DNA of 64,000 nt from Bacteroidota bacterium (GCA_947453145.1 CANGFA010000006.1:1-64000); one strand, 5' to 3'. Counted from the stretch's first letter, positions 10,201 through 19,159 are shown. A program made the numbers and translations. The notes: a model not told the origin generated them from the sequence alone.

Positions 10201-11898
10201 GATAGTTTAAATCCGTTGGACGCGAACCTGAACTTAAATCACTCTAAGTTTGGACTTGTGCAACAATTTATTGGGAATGTTATTAACCACATGGAAGGAA
10301 GGGCAAATGGAAATATTCATTTTGCTGGCCGTATCGAAAATCCTTACTTAAAAGGTTCTGCAAGTTTAGAAGATGCTTCCTTTATGGTAGATTATACCAA
10401 GGTTAAATATAAAGTAGATAGTGGCGCTATTGTACAATTTACCGAGGAAGGAATTGATTTTGGAAATATGACGGTGAGCGATAAACTTAATCGTAAAGCA
10501 AGCTTTAAAGGTAAAATATTGAACCAAGGCTTTAAACATTTAGAATATGACATGGAAATGAGTAGCCCTAAAATAGAGCTATTAAATACCGATGTATTAG
10601 ACAACGCATATTTTTATGGTAAAGCAGTAGGTAAAGCTTCCATGACCATTAAAGGTCCCGAAGAAAATATTAAAATGGCCATTACTGCCGACGTTAATGA
10701 TAGTTCGCATATTTACTTGCCTAATAGTACGAGCAAAGAAAGTGGAAGCTCGGAATTTATTGTATTTAAGAAATATGGTAAGTCGGCACAAAAAAGTAGC
10801 GAACTACCTACTTATAATTTATTAGTAGACCTAGAAGTTACCGCCAACAATAAAACACAAATTGATGTGATCATGGATGACCTTACTGGTGAAGTCATTA
10901 AAGCGGTGGGTAATGGTAGAATAAAAATAAGATCCGGTAATATAGAACCCTTAAACATCAGAGGTAAATATAATATTGAGTCTGGGAAATATGATTTTAA
11001 CTTTCAGTCCTTTATCAAAAAACCATTTGAGCTAATCGCAGAAGCGGGCAACTACATAGAATGGACTGGCAACCCGAACGAAGCAGACATTCGCATAGAT
11101 GCCAGATACACTGCCGAAAGAGTAAGTTTAAATGAATTAGTAGGTTCTGCTAATTTTAGTACCGCCGTAAAAAGTTACCGCGGAAGTGTTTATGTAATTG
11201 CTGCTTTAAGAAATAAATTAGCACAACCTGAAATTAAATTTTCCCTCGCCTTCCCGCAGGGTAACCCAATAAGTTCAGACAATGAGTTTTCTCAATTTAT
11301 TACCCGCTTAGAAAGAGATGATAATGAAATTTTAAAACAAGTATCATTCCTGATTGTATTTAACTCTTTTGCACCTGTTGGATTTAATACGAGTAATAAT
11401 AACAATGCGTATACGGTTACAGCTATTGGCATTAATACTATTTCTCAATTAGTAACCAAACAACTTAATAAGTCCATTACCAATATTATTAACAAAGCAA
11501 CGGGAGATAATAGCTTACACTTTGACATTGGATCCAGTGTATATAATAGCGGTAATTTATTAGACCCAACTGGAGCTGGCATTGCTATTAATGCCAATAA
11601 GATTGATAGAACTCGCGTTAATTTAAAACTAGGCCGTAGTTTCTTTAATGATAAAGTAGTAGTAAATGTGGGTGGCGACTTGGACTTTAACGTGCGTAAC
11701 ACCAGCACTATTCAAAATGGCGATTTTCAATGGTTACCCGATTTGAATATTGAATTTATCATATCCAAGGATCGCAAATTAAGAGCCATTGTGTTTAACC
11801 GTAATAGTTTAGATATTAGTGGTAGTGCACTTGGGAAAAGAAATAGACAAGGAGTAAGTATCTCCTACCGAAAAGATTTTGATGAAATTATTTGGTAA
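7207..11898 (+). CDS. tamB: TamB-family translocation/assembly module protein
   Basis: The protein has 1563 aa with an uncleaved N-terminal membrane anchor at about 8-28. A very long repetitive beta-strand body follows, as in AsmA/TamB bridge proteins (for example repeated D-L-K-G-x-I, G-x-L-x-F-x-G). The C-terminal TamB/DUF490 domain (about 1150-1563) has the signatures ARYTAERVSLNELV, KLGRSFFNDKVVVNVGGDLD and a terminal SISYRKDFDEIIW. The family spans the periplasm and works with an Omp85 partner in outer-membrane assembly or lipid transport. No Omp85 gene is visible next to it. The start is a TTG; the next residues, LKKKF, give the basic N-region of the anchor, and no ATG fits better. Confidence 0.9.
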   Translation: MLKKKFSILRIILASLIGLFLLGYSLLHVPGVQNYLGHLVAKRLASTLGTEVSVGKVGFSLFDKLDIENVLVKDAHKDTLVYAHSFKLRMSDLFFSKNIPTIKYIGLDKTTIYIHRETEKWNYQFVVDFLNAGAQNNKSQNKIDLKKMDITNIHFVQIDKWSGDRMVLNADNILVNIKSTIDNQIKIDQVIINKPFYLVEQLKPLNPIIDSIINTNASKTAPISIALAELKVLNGKIWIENGNKTPETYFDGDHIRIEDLNTTIENINLLGDTIKAHVKQLQLRERSGFEIKKLSAQFKFTPSIMEFDALDLKTNKSTLGNYYAMEYKHFSKDFTDYINKVTMKAHLKEAVVHTDDIAFFAPVMKDLHQKLNLSTQFNGTVADFEARNVTAQYNNSFVNGTLSMKGIPEMHTAQIKFNGVTAKSNYRDLSTWIPDLKSIKEFPFEAMGDLLFKGDFNGSIYDFETQGNISTKIGLAETKIRLRFSENSEPVYEGLLNTYHFNVGELLNIESLGMINFKGKIAGSSFKIDKIKTNIEGNIDSLDFNNYKYTNITTNGILQKGYFNGALRIKDPNINFISNIELDLKGKAPKYNAVGDLLNANLKQLNFSNNDIQLTGLLDLNFEGNDIDNFTGFAKFFNGKLKGSESAVTFDSLKLESTTLNGIKNIRLASDEIQANINGKFNIKHLPASVQYFMQRYFPTYIPVPKNTPENQIFNFEVKTNFIEPYLKLFNKDFSGFNNIDLKGIINTDKQNIAIVGKVPFAGFKNGWANYTVNDGTITGNGNIDSLHLNIIANQFNLTDSLGFNNASVQINTSKDVSQFIVNAKSPSAIEQLSLKGKIQTFNDGFSINWQPSYFVLNHKKWDIQKEGVLNLRESITSANNFKLTQGIQEFTLSNTPNQKNGIQLELKNVILGDFTKLLFTNPKLEGITNGKVDFKNILKDIELNASLDINKFMYNTDSIGKTIVKASYQQSKGLIPFDIISPNSLYNLTASGTYNLKDSLNPLDANLNLNHSKFGLVQQFIGNVINHMEGRANGNIHFAGRIENPYLKGSASLEDASFMVDYTKVKYKVDSGAIVQFTEEGIDFGNMTVSDKLNRKASFKGKILNQGFKHLEYDMEMSSPKIELLNTDVLDNAYFYGKAVGKASMTIKGPEENIKMAITADVNDSSHIYLPNSTSKESGSSEFIVFKKYGKSAQKSSELPTYNLLVDLEVTANNKTQIDVIMDDLTGEVIKAVGNGRIKIRSGNIEPLNIRGKYNIESGKYDFNFQSFIKKPFELIAEAGNYIEWTGNPNEADIRIDARYTAERVSLNELVGSANFSTAVKSYRGSVYVIAALRNKLAQPEIKFSLAFPQGNPISSDNEFSQFITRLERDDNEILKQVSFLIVFNSFAPVGFNTSNNNNAYTVTAIGINTISQLVTKQLNKSITNIINKATGDNSLHFDIGSSVYNSGNLLDPTGAGIAINANKIDRTRVNLKLGRSFFNDKVVVNVGGDLDFNVRNTSTIQNGDFQWLPDLNIEFIISKDRKLRAIVFNRNSLDISGSALGKRNRQGVSISYRKDFDEIIW

Positions 11899-11903
11899 TG
11901 CTT

Positions 11904-13529
11904 TTACTCCGCTAAAATAGCAGGCGGAATTTTCTTGCAATTTTTTAATCGATACACATAAAAATTTCTGAGCAATACTCCTTTAGTAAGGAGAGGTACT
12001 ACATCTGGATGTGAAATTTGCTCAAAATAATCACTATACAAAACATGTGGATCTACTGGTAAATTAGAAGGAACAATATAATAGGCATCTTCCCCTATTT
12101 TTAATCCCTGGGTTGTTTGATTCAACCATGCAAACTTGTGTACGTCTTCCAGCTTTCCTACTGCAATTACCCTCATTTGTAAAGGCCTAGCCGTGTAAAA
12201 TAAAAGATGCCCACCTGGAAACCATTTATGAATAACAATAGGTGTATTGGGCTTCATCACTCCTTTGGCTATATCATTTTGAACTATTATTTCAAAGCTA
12301 TTGGTAAACTGTTCCCAACCAGTTAAATCATTAATAGGATTATACTCTCCTAGATTCTCAAATTTCGAAGAACCAAGTTGTTTAGGGAATATGTAAATCA
12401 ATAATAAAACGCCCAGAATTAAGGCGCTTAAAAGCCCAGTAGCGTATTTTAAAATACCAGGTATAGATTGGACACTATTTTTATTACCCAAATAAGTACT
12501 CCAATACACCCCACTCATTAAAAACAAGGAAATATATGCAGGTCCCGTCCAATGTGGCAGGGTTGGATTAAATAAAGAGAGCGCCCAAAAAGTAAATAAC
12601 AGCGGCAAGCTTAACCATAATAATAAAGGCAGGGCTAGTGTTGATTTAGAGTCATAGTTTGAGGTTGAGGTTGAAGCTAATGTAGTAGTTATTGTGGCAC
12701 TATTTTGAAAAGCTAACTTTAGTTTTTTAAAATTAAAAAAAGCAATCAACACTGTTAGGTACACTAAAGGATTTTGGTAAATGACCTCTCCAACTATTTG
12801 TTGCACAAAACTATCAAGCAAAAGCCCTGTATGCATGACTCTGTTGGAGTGAAACTTATAGGTTATAAAATGGTTTTGAATATTCCAATATAAAATAGGC
12901 AGCACACAAATGACAGTCACTAAAATGGCTAGGTACAAATTTCTTTTTTGCAATGTCTTTATTTGATGAAATAAGTTAAACGCTCCAAAGCCAATCCATA
13001 AATACAAGCCATGTACTTTACTTAAGGTAGCCAAGCCAATAAACAAGCCTAACAATAACCAATCCTTGGTTTTAAAATCTTGAGGTTGTTGGACATACTT
13101 TACCATCCAATAAATACTCCATGTAAAAAATAATAATTGTGGACTATCTGGCAACACAAATAAACCGGCAATAATACTGGTATAAATAGAAATAGTATAC
13201 ATCCATGCCGCAATAAAGCCCGCGCGCTGATCCTTAAGCAAGGTGCCTGTTTTAAAAATGGTATACGTAGCCAAGCCTGCACAAATAATGCTACCCAAAC
13301 GCATAGACAAAGCGGTGACCCAAAATAAATTTAAACTAGTTAATCGCATCATCCACCCCACCATTCCTGGATGATCAAAATGATTCCAGTCTGGCTGTAC
13401 CGCATACGTGTAATAATACACTTCGTCATTACCTAGTTCTATAAAATAAGATAAAAATATTTTTAGTAAGACAGTTACTCCAATTAACCATAACACTTTT
13501 TTTTGATATGGTGAAGTAGCTGTTAACAT
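11904..13529 (-). CDS. GT39/ArnT-like membrane glycosyltransferase
   Basis: I prefer the ATG at 13529 (540 aa). The frame stays open to 13631, but that extension overlaps the end of aroQ and adds a non-hydrophobic stretch before the first membrane helix. Family marks are the ELGNDEVYYY motif (D35, E36) in the first periplasmic loop, DWNHFDHPGMVGW shortly after, about ten hydrophobic helices and a soluble C-terminal domain. It should transfer a sugar from a polyprenyl-phosphate donor at the outer face of the inner membrane; the acceptor is unknown. It follows aroQ on the same strand, and its stop lies five bases from the tamB stop with no terminator between them. Confidence 0.85.
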   Translation of the reverse strand: MLTATSPYQKKVLWLIGVTVLLKIFLSYFIELGNDEVYYYTYAVQPDWNHFDHPGMVGWMMRLTSLNLFWVTALSMRLGSIICAGLATYTIFKTGTLLKDQRAGFIAAWMYTISIYTSIIAGLFVLPDSPQLLFFTWSIYWMVKYVQQPQDFKTKDWLLLGLFIGLATLSKVHGLYLWIGFGAFNLFHQIKTLQKRNLYLAILVTVICVLPILYWNIQNHFITYKFHSNRVMHTGLLLDSFVQQIVGEVIYQNPLVYLTVLIAFFNFKKLKLAFQNSATITTTLASTSTSNYDSKSTLALPLLLWLSLPLLFTFWALSLFNPTLPHWTGPAYISLFLMSGVYWSTYLGNKNSVQSIPGILKYATGLLSALILGVLLLIYIFPKQLGSSKFENLGEYNPINDLTGWEQFTNSFEIIVQNDIAKGVMKPNTPIVIHKWFPGGHLLFYTARPLQMRVIAVGKLEDVHKFAWLNQTTQGLKIGEDAYYIVPSNLPVDPHVLYSDYFEQISHPDVVPLLTKGVLLRNFYVYRLKNCKKIPPAILAE

Positions 13530-13606
13530 AGATTTTTGATCATTTGAAAACCATTTATTGAGTAGCTGGTTAGCTTTCTGAAATTTATAAACACGCGCGC
13601 AATGAA

Positions 13607-14035
13607 TTATTTTGCCTTGTTTACAAACCACTCCGTGGCCAATGCATATCCCTTTAAACCCAAACCTACAATACTTCCTACTGCCTTTGCTGTAACATGG
13701 GAAATTTTTCTAAAATCTTCTCTTGCATGCACATTACTTATATGAACTTCAATCACCGGCACTTTAATAGCGGCAATAGCATCGCCAATGGCTATAGAAG
13801 TATGCGTGTAGGCTGCAGGATTTATAATTATACCATCCTGATCAAATCCATATTTTTGAATCGCATCCACCAACTCACCTTCGATATTAGACTGAAAATA
13901 AGTGAAGTTAACTTGAGGGAAATCCTTTTTTAATTGTGCGAAACAATCTTCAAAACTTTCGTTGCCATACACACCTGGTTCCCGCTTTCCTAATAAATTT
14001 AAATTAGGTCCGTTAATGATAGTTATGTTTGGCAT
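13607..14035 (-). CDS. aroQ: Type II 3-dehydroquinate dehydratase
   Basis: The protein has 142 aa, the standard size for the dodecameric type II enzyme. Signatures are INGPNLNLLGKREPGVYG with catalytic Y23, the INPAAYTHTS loop with N73, and EVHISN with H98. It catalyses the trans-dehydration of 3-dehydroquinate to 3-dehydroshikimate in the shikimate pathway, in the cytoplasm. It lies between carA (81-bp gap) and the GT39 gene on the minus strand. Confidence 0.96.
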   Translation of the reverse strand: MPNITIINGPNLNLLGKREPGVYGNESFEDCFAQLKKDFPQVNFTYFQSNIEGELVDAIQKYGFDQDGIIINPAAYTHTSIAIGDAIAAIKVPVIEVHISNVHAREDFRKISHVTAKAVGSIVGLGLKGYALATEWFVNKAK

Positions 14036-14116
14036 AATGTATTTTTAAAGTAGGTGATAAAAAAAAGCATGTTCAATAAGCTCTTTAATAATTTACTATT
14101 TAAATTTTTTGTTTAA

Positions 14117-15211
14117 CTAATTGGTCTTCATTAAAGATACAAAATCATCAAACAAATACCTGCTATCATGTGGGCCCGGTGTTGCCTCTGGGTGATATTG
14201 CACACTAAACGCAGGACGGTCTTTTAATTTAATGCCTTCAATGGAATCATCATTTAAGTTTACATGAGATACAATTACATTGTCGTGATTTCTTACAGCT
14301 TCCGGATCCACCCCAAAACCGTGGTTTTGTGTAGTAATTTCGGACTTGCCGGTAATTACATTTTTCACAGGATGATTTAATCCTCTGTGACCATGATGCA
14401 TTTTAAAAGTAGGAATATCATTAGCACGTGCTAATAATTGATGCCCTAAGCAAATTCCAAACAATGGTTTTTTCTCCGCTAAAATTTCTTTGATGGTAGC
14501 TACAGCATAATCCATTGGAGCAGGATCGCCAGGACCATTAGATAAAAAATAACCAGTTGGATTAAATGATTTCAAAGTAGCAAAATTGGTTTTTGCTGGA
14601 TGCACTCTTACATGCACTCCTCTGTCAACTAAACATTGTAATATATTATGTTTCACACCAAAGTCAAGCACAGCAACTTTTATAGGAGAATTTACATCCC
14701 CCATTTCATATACTTCTTTTGTACTTACCGAACTTGCCAATTCTAATCCATCCATACTTGGCACTGCAGCTAATTGTTTTTTTAATGCCTCAACATCTAA
14801 ATTATCGGAAGAGATAATACAGTTCATGGCACCGCATGTTCTTACATGCGCAACCAAGGCTCTTGTATCCAACCCTTCGATTGAAACAATATTATTCGCA
14901 ATTAAATATTCATTCAAATTGCCATCTGCAAGTGCACGAGAATATTTCTCTTCCAAATTGCGTCCTATTAATCCATGAATTTTTACCGACTTACTTTCTA
15001 CATCCGTATCCTTAACACCATAGTTACCAATGTGCACATTATTCATGATAATAATTTGGCCAGTGTAACTTGGATCGGTGAATACTTCCTGATAGCCCGT
15101 CATACCTGTATTAAAACAAATTTCTCCAGTGGTGGTCCCAATTTTACCAAATGCTTGTCCGTGGAATACGTTGCCATCGGCTAAAACTAAGATTGCGGGT
15201 TGTGCGGTCAT
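14117..15211 (-). CDS. carA: Carbamoyl-phosphate synthase small subunit
   Basis: The protein has 364 aa. The N-terminal CPSase small-chain domain (FGKIGTTTGEICFNTGMTGY, residues 21-40) is followed by a class-I glutamine amidotransferase domain with the nucleophile C254 in FGICLGHQ and the partners H340 and E342 in YHPEATPG. It supplies ammonia from glutamine to CarB for arginine and pyrimidine synthesis. carB is not in the window. It lies downstream of the ribosomal block but is separated from rplQ by a terminator, so it probably has its own promoter. Confidence 0.96.
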   Translation of the reverse strand: MTAQPAILVLADGNVFHGQAFGKIGTTTGEICFNTGMTGYQEVFTDPSYTGQIIIMNNVHIGNYGVKDTDVESKSVKIHGLIGRNLEEKYSRALADGNLNEYLIANNIVSIEGLDTRALVAHVRTCGAMNCIISSDNLDVEALKKQLAAVPSMDGLELASSVSTKEVYEMGDVNSPIKVAVLDFGVKHNILQCLVDRGVHVRVHPAKTNFATLKSFNPTGYFLSNGPGDPAPMDYAVATIKEILAEKKPLFGICLGHQLLARANDIPTFKMHHGHRGLNHPVKNVITGKSEITTQNHGFGVDPEAVRNHDNVIVSHVNLNDDSIEGIKLKDRPAFSVQYHPEATPGPHDSRYLFDDFVSLMKTN

Positions 15212-15270
15212 TGGATTATATTATTATAGGTTGGATGTGAATTTTTATTGAATCTGATACAAATTTAGGC

Positions 15271-15300
15271 AAAAAAAAGGCAAGACCAAAGTCTTGCCTT
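15271..15300 (-). terminator. Terminator of the rpoA-rplQ transcript
   Basis: An inverted repeat AAGGCAAGAC / GTCTTGCCTT (15277-15286 with 15291-15300, 4-base loop). On the minus strand it is followed by a run of eight T (15278-15271). It sits 22 bp after the rplQ stop and ends the ribosomal operon before carA. Confidence 0.88.
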
Positions 15301-15322
15301 ATATGTTAAATAACGTTTTTCA

Positions 15323-15874
15323 TTATTCAGCAGCTGGAGTTTCCTCAGTAGATGCAGTTTCAGCAGGTGCTTCAGTTGCAGTTTCAACTGCAGCAGACGC
15401 CTCAGCAGCAGGTGCTTCGGCTTTCTTAGCAGCTGGTGCTTTACTACGACGTGTTTTCTTAGCAGGTTCTGCAGCGGCATTTACAGCATTACCGTAAATT
15501 TCGTTGAAGTCAACTAATTCAATCATTGCTTTTTCGGCGTTGTCACCTGGACGAATACCTAATTTAATGATACGTGTATACCCACCTGGACGAGCAGCAA
15601 TTTTTGGCGCTACAACGGTGAATAATTCTTTCACTGCTGCTTTGTCATTTAAATAACTGAACACCACTCTGTGGTTATGGCTAATTTCTTCCTTAGAAGC
15701 GGTCTTTTTAGTTTTAGTAACTAAAGGCTCTACATAAGTTCTTAAAGCTTTTGCTTTAGCTAAAGTAGTTACGATACGCTTGTGGGTAATTAACTGAATA
15801 GCTAAATTACTTAACAAGGCTTCTCTGTGTGCCTTTTTACGACCTAAGTTGTTGATTTTGTCTCCGTGACGCAT
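15323..15874 (-). CDS. rplQ: Large ribosomal subunit protein bL17
   Basis: The protein has 183 aa. The conserved bL17 domain runs from [13 protein letters not shown] to about residue 125 ([20 protein letters not shown]). It is followed by a roughly 50-residue low-complexity tail rich in Ala, Glu, Thr and Lys (for example [16 protein letters not shown]). Many bacterial bL17 proteins stop near 120-130 aa, but Ala/Glu tails are common in Bacteroidota. It is the last gene of the ribosomal block, with 110 bp between it and rpoA. Confidence 0.97.
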   Translation of the reverse strand: MRHGDKINNLGRKKAHREALLSNLAIQLITHKRIVTTLAKAKALRTYVEPLVTKTKKTASKEEISHNHRVVFSYLNDKAAVKELFTVVAPKIAARPGGYTRIIKLGIRPGDNAEKAMIELVDFNEIYGNAVNAAAEPAKKTRRSKAPAAKKAEAPAAEASAAVETATEAPAETASTEETPAAE

Positions 15875-15890
15875 GACGTTTATTTTTTGT

Positions 15891-15934
15891 CCTTACACCG
15901 TGTCAGGAATTGTAAGGTGTGAGCCCGAAAGCTC
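15891..15934 (-). promoter_or_regulatory. Structured spacer between rpoA and rplQ
   Basis: On the mRNA strand this spacer forms two small hairpins. One pairs 15891-15897 with 15911-15917 (CCTTACA / TGTAAGG). The other is a GAGCT / GGCTC stem at 15921-15934 capped by a UUCG loop. There is no T-run, so it does not look like a terminator. A processing site or ribosomal-protein binding site is possible but unproven. Confidence 0.3.
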
Positions 15935-15984
15935 GGTTTATAAATAGTGATTTTAAATAGTTTTTAGCTTTAGCTTATTGACTA

Positions 15985-16986
15985 TTATAAATCTAATTTG
16001 TCTAATCCTAATTTACCTAAATCCATACCAAAGCTTAATCCTCTTTCGATTAATACTTGTTCGATTTCAGATAAAGATTTTTGACCAAAGTTTCTGAACT
16101 TCATTAAGTCCTCTTGCTCGTATTGTACCAATTCGCTTAAGCTGTTAATTTTTGCAGCTTTCAAGCAATTGAACGCACGTACAGAAAGATCTAAATCCTC
16201 TAATGGAGTTTTTAATACTTTTCTTAATTGTAAAACTTGCTCATCCACTACATCCTCTTTCTTATCTTCTTTATTATCAAAAGTGATATTCTCATCAGTG
16301 ATAATCATTAAGTGTTGAATTAAGATTCTAGAAGCTTGCTTAACTGCATCTTCTGGGTGAATAGTACCGTCAGTTGCAACGTCTAAAACTAATTTTTCAT
16401 AGTCTGTTCTTTGCTCCACACGATAGTTTTCGATAGCGTATTTTACGTTCTTAATTGGAGTATGAATAGAATCAATAGCGATATAACCAAATGGCATCTC
16501 TTTTAATTTATTCTCCTCTGCAGGAATATATCCACGGCCTTTGCTAATTGTTAATTCAATTTCTAACTTAGCAGAAGGATCCATTGTACAAATAACTAAC
16601 TCAGGATTCATTACTTGAAACTGTTGAGAAGTTTCTCCTAAATGACCTGCGTTTAATTCACTACTACCTTTAATAGATAAAGATATTTTTTCAGAAGTAA
16701 CGTCTTGATCAGCCTTACGCTTAAAACGAACTTGCTTTAAGTTTAAAATGATTTCAGTTACATCCTCCGTGATTCCTTTGATAGTTGCAAACTCGTGGTC
16801 TACTCCTTCTATCTTAACACCAACGATAGCAAAACCTTCTAAAGAGCTTAATAAAACTCTTCTTAAAGCGTTACCTAATGTTAAACCAAATCCTGGCTCT
16901 AATGGACGGAATTCGAATTGTCCTTCAAAGTCATTTGCTTTTTGTAAAACAATTTTATCAGGTTTTTGAAAACTTAATATAGCCAT
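15985..16986 (-). CDS. rpoA: DNA-directed RNA polymerase alpha subunit
   Basis: The protein has 333 aa. The N-terminal dimerisation domain (about 1-230) includes [20 protein letters not shown] and [20 protein letters not shown]. After an acidic Lys/Asp/Glu linker comes the C-terminal helix-hairpin-helix domain (LRAFNC-type [12 protein letters not shown], then [20 protein letters not shown]) that binds UP elements and activators. Its place between rpsD and rplQ is the usual one. Confidence 0.98.
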   Translation of the reverse strand: MAILSFQKPDKIVLQKANDFEGQFEFRPLEPGFGLTLGNALRRVLLSSLEGFAIVGVKIEGVDHEFATIKGITEDVTEIILNLKQVRFKRKADQDVTSEKISLSIKGSSELNAGHLGETSQQFQVMNPELVICTMDPSAKLEIELTISKGRGYIPAEENKLKEMPFGYIAIDSIHTPIKNVKYAIENYRVEQRTDYEKLVLDVATDGTIHPEDAVKQASRILIQHLMIITDENITFDNKEDKKEDVVDEQVLQLRKVLKTPLEDLDLSVRAFNCLKAAKINSLSELVQYEQEDLMKFRNFGQKSLSEIEQVLIERGLSFGMDLGKLGLDKLDL

Positions 16987-17041
16987 GTTATCATTTTTTT
17001 TGTTTGAATCTTCCCTCAGGAAGAAATGTGGTTAAGTGCTA

Positions 17042-17647
17042 CTATTTAGAGTACAATTCAACGATCAATTGCTCCTTAATGTTTTCAGGAACAGCTTCTC
17101 TTTCTGGCATTGCAATGAATGTTCCAGTGTTGGTTGTTTCATTCCAGTCTACCCAGCTAAACTTCGTATTTCTTGGACGTTGCTTGCTAACGATAGATGA
17201 ATTATGCGCACTCTTTGGACGATAAGTAATAACGTCACCTGGCTTACATGTGTAAGAAGGTACGTTGGTAACATCACCATTTACAGAGATATGCTTATGT
17301 GCAACTAATTGACGTGCTTCTGGACGGCTAGCAGCCAATCCCATTCTAAAAATTGTGTTGTCTAAACGAGACTCTAACAATTTGATTAAGTTTTCACCAG
17401 TAACACCTTTGATACGAGATGCTTCTTCAAATGTTTTACGGAACTGACGCTCTAATACACCATAAGTATATTTAGCTTTTTGTTTTTCTCTTAACTGTAA
17501 TGCATACTCTCCTAATTGCTTACGCTTGCGTTGTGCACCGTGTTGACCTGGAGGGTTGCTGTTTTTTCCTAACCATTTAGCGTTTCCTAATATAGGTTCG
17601 CCGAAAATGCGGGAAATTTTGGTTTTGGGACCTGTGTAACGTGCCAT
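17042..17647 (-). CDS. rpsD: Small ribosomal subunit protein uS4
   Basis: The protein has 201 aa. It begins MARYTGPKTKISRIFGEP. The S4 RNA-binding domain (LESRLDNTIFRMGLAASRPE then ARQLVAHKHISVNG) covers about 93-155. It binds 16S rRNA early in 30S assembly and in many bacteria is the translational regulator of this operon. The 55-bp gap to rpoA and 90-bp gap to rpsK contain no terminator. Confidence 0.98.
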   Translation of the reverse strand: MARYTGPKTKISRIFGEPILGNAKWLGKNSNPPGQHGAQRKRKQLGEYALQLREKQKAKYTYGVLERQFRKTFEEASRIKGVTGENLIKLLESRLDNTIFRMGLAASRPEARQLVAHKHISVNGDVTNVPSYTCKPGDVITYRPKSAHNSSIVSKQRPRNTKFSWVDWNETTNTGTFIAMPEREAVPENIKEQLIVELYSK

Positions 17648-17737
17648 AATTATTGTTTTTGATTTTTTGGTGACGGTAAAGCATCAGTAAAAATCTAAAA
17701 TGAATGCAATACCCGGTTTAAATAATATTATTAAGTG

Positions 17738-18148
17738 TTATACTCTTCTTTGTTTTGGAGGACGACATCCGTTGTGTGGCATAGGCGTCACGTCTCGGAT
17801 AGAAGTTACTTCGATACCTGATTGAGAAATAGAACGAATAGCTCCTTCACGACCAGAACCTGGACCTTTTACAAATACATCTACTCTTTTAACACCAGCG
17901 TCTAATGCTACTTTTGCTGCATCTGCTGCTGCCATTTGAGCTGCATACGGAGTGTTCTTTTTAGAACCTCTAAAGCCCATTTTACCAGCACTGCTCCAGC
18001 TAATTACTTGACCTGCTTTGTTGGTAAATGCGATGATTAAATTGTTAAAAGTTGCGCTAATACGAACTTCTCCTGCTGCGTCGATTTTAACGACTCTCTT
18101 TTTTGCAGCTGCTTTTGCACTGTTCTGTGCTTTTTGTGGTTTTGCCAT
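17738..18148 (-). CDS. rpsK: Small ribosomal subunit protein uS11
   Basis: The protein has 136 aa and ends in the uS11 hallmark [20 protein letters not shown]. The core [20 protein letters not shown] and the [15 protein letters not shown] segment are intact. The N-terminus carries a Lys/Ala-rich leader of about 20 residues ([19 protein letters not shown]). It is part of the 30S platform. The spacer before it (toward rpsM) is long and structured. Confidence 0.98.
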   Translation of the reverse strand: MAKPQKAQNSAKAAAKKRVVKIDAAGEVRISATFNNLIIAFTNKAGQVISWSSAGKMGFRGSKKNTPYAAQMAAADAAKVALDAGVKRVDVFVKGPGSGREGAIRSISQSGIEVTSIRDVTPMPHNGCRPPKQRRV

Positions 18149-18213
18149 CTTTTGTTGAGGTGTGCTTTTTACAGGTATTGCTACTTTGTAACAAGCGGTT
18201 ATTTAAATGATAA

Positions 18214-18322
18214 TTCCGCCGAAGCGGAAACCTTATTAAATCTCCCCTGAAATTCAGGATCCAATTCTAATAGGGATTTTATATAGCAAAGGGTAAAACA
18301 CTTTTTACGGTGGTTTACCCTT
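18214..18322 (-). promoter_or_regulatory. Structured rpsM-rpsK spacer, candidate RNA regulatory element
   Basis: The gap between rpsM and rpsK is 179 bp, unusual inside this block. On the mRNA strand it carries, in order, a 13-bp hairpin with one mismatch (18310-18322 with 18289-18301), a short palindrome CCTGAA/TTCAGG (18246-18258), and a TTCCGC / GCGGAA hairpin (18214-18229) capped by a UUCG tetraloop. No T-run follows the first hairpin. It could be a ribosomal-protein binding site, an RNA processing site or a partial attenuator. This is structure seen by eye only. Confidence 0.35.
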
Positions 18323-18327
18323 GGTTA

Positions 18328-18708
18328 TTATTTCTTAGCTACTTTCTTCTTACCTGCAACTGTCTTACGCTTACCCTTACGAGTACGTGAGTTCGTTTTA
18401 GTTCTTTGGCCACGAACAGGTAAACCTTTTCTGTGACGTAAACCACGGTAACAAGCGATATCTAATAAACGCTTAATGCTCATAGAAACTTCACTACGTA
18501 AAGCACCTTCTACTTTGAATTCTGCGTTAATGATATTACGAATTGCGGTTTGCTCTTCGTCGTTCCACTCATTTACTTTTTTATCGTAACTGATGTTTGC
18601 TTTGTCTAAAATATACTGAGCAGTTGAATGACCAATACCGAAAATGTATTGTAGTCCTATTTCTCCTCTTTTGTTTTTTGGTAAGTCGATACCGGCAATA
18701 CGAGCCAT
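18328..18708 (-). CDS. rpsM: Small ribosomal subunit protein uS13
   Basis: The protein has 126 aa. It begins [20 protein letters not shown] with the helix-two-turn-helix [18 protein letters not shown] and ends with the basic tail [20 protein letters not shown] plus a Lys-rich end. It is in the 30S head and contacts uS19 and the tRNA. It lies 69 bp downstream of rpmJ. Confidence 0.98.
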   Translation of the reverse strand: MARIAGIDLPKNKRGEIGLQYIFGIGHSTAQYILDKANISYDKKVNEWNDEEQTAIRNIINAEFKVEGALRSEVSMSIKRLLDIACYRGLRHRKGLPVRGQRTKTNSRTRKGKRKTVAGKKKVAKK

Positions 18709-18777
18709 ATGCTAAAACTTGTTTGTTGTTTAATTTTTTGTTTTTCTAAAACTTTAGCGTCTCCGCTAAAAGCCTTA

Positions 18778-18894
18778 CTATCCTTGTCTTTGCTTAAAGC
18801 GAGGATTCTTTTTGTTGATTACAAATAATACGCCTTTACGCTTTACGATTTTACAATCGGCACTACGTTTTTTGATAGATGCTCTAACTTTCAT
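18778..18894 (-). CDS. rpmJ: Large ribosomal subunit protein bL36 (38 aa)
   Basis: Hand translation from the ATG at 18892-18894 to TAG at 18778-18780 gives the complete 38-residue bL36, starting [20 protein letters not shown] and ending [12 protein letters not shown]. Of the four zinc ligands of the classic form (C11, C14, C27, H32) only C14 remains; S11, N27 and R32 replace the others. It is therefore the zinc-independent type, as is usual in Bacteroidota. It sits between infA and rpsM, its standard position. Confidence 0.96.
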   Translation of the reverse strand: MKVRASIKKRSADCKIVKRKGVLFVINKKNPRFKQRQG

Positions 18895-18924
18895 CTTTTT
18901 GTTTTTAAAATATTAATTCTGTTC

Positions 18925-19143
18925 TTACTTATGTCTAAAAATAATTCTGCCCCTCGTTAAGTCATATGGACTCATCTCCACACCTACTTTATCACCAGGC
19001 AAAATTCTGATGTAGTGCATACGCATCTTTCCAGAAATTGTTGCTAAGATTTCGTGACCATTTTCAAGCTTAACTCTGAACATAGCATTGCTCAGTGCTT
19101 CTATAATTACTCCATCTTGTTTAATCAGCGGTTGTTTTGACAT
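18925..19143 (-). CDS. infA: Translation initiation factor IF-1
   Basis: The protein has 72 aa, a complete S1/OB-fold IF-1. It includes [39 protein letters not shown] and [15 protein letters not shown]. It binds the 30S A site during initiation. It is the first gene of the visible ribosomal block and has a good Bacteroidota promoter about 17 bp before its start. Confidence 0.97.
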   Translation of the reverse strand: MSKQPLIKQDGVIIEALSNAMFRVKLENGHEILATISGKMRMHYIRILPGDKVGVEMSPYDLTRGRIIFRHK

Positions 19144-19159
19144 ACTTATTTTGGGGTTG

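Noticed and set aside
13530..13631. N-terminal extension of the GT39 gene overlapping aroQ
   Set aside because: The extension is not hydrophobic and runs 25 bp into aroQ. The ATG at 13529 gives the usual N-terminus before the first helix.
15294..15497. Ala/Ser-rich plus-strand ORF opposite rplQ
   Set aside because: It is a shadow of the Ala/Glu repeat codons of the bL17 tail in the opposite strand and has no promoter or protein character of its own.
18778..18894. bL36 lacking three of four zinc ligands as a novelty
   Set aside because: Zinc-free bL36 is the usual form in Bacteroidota, so it is worth noting but not unusual.
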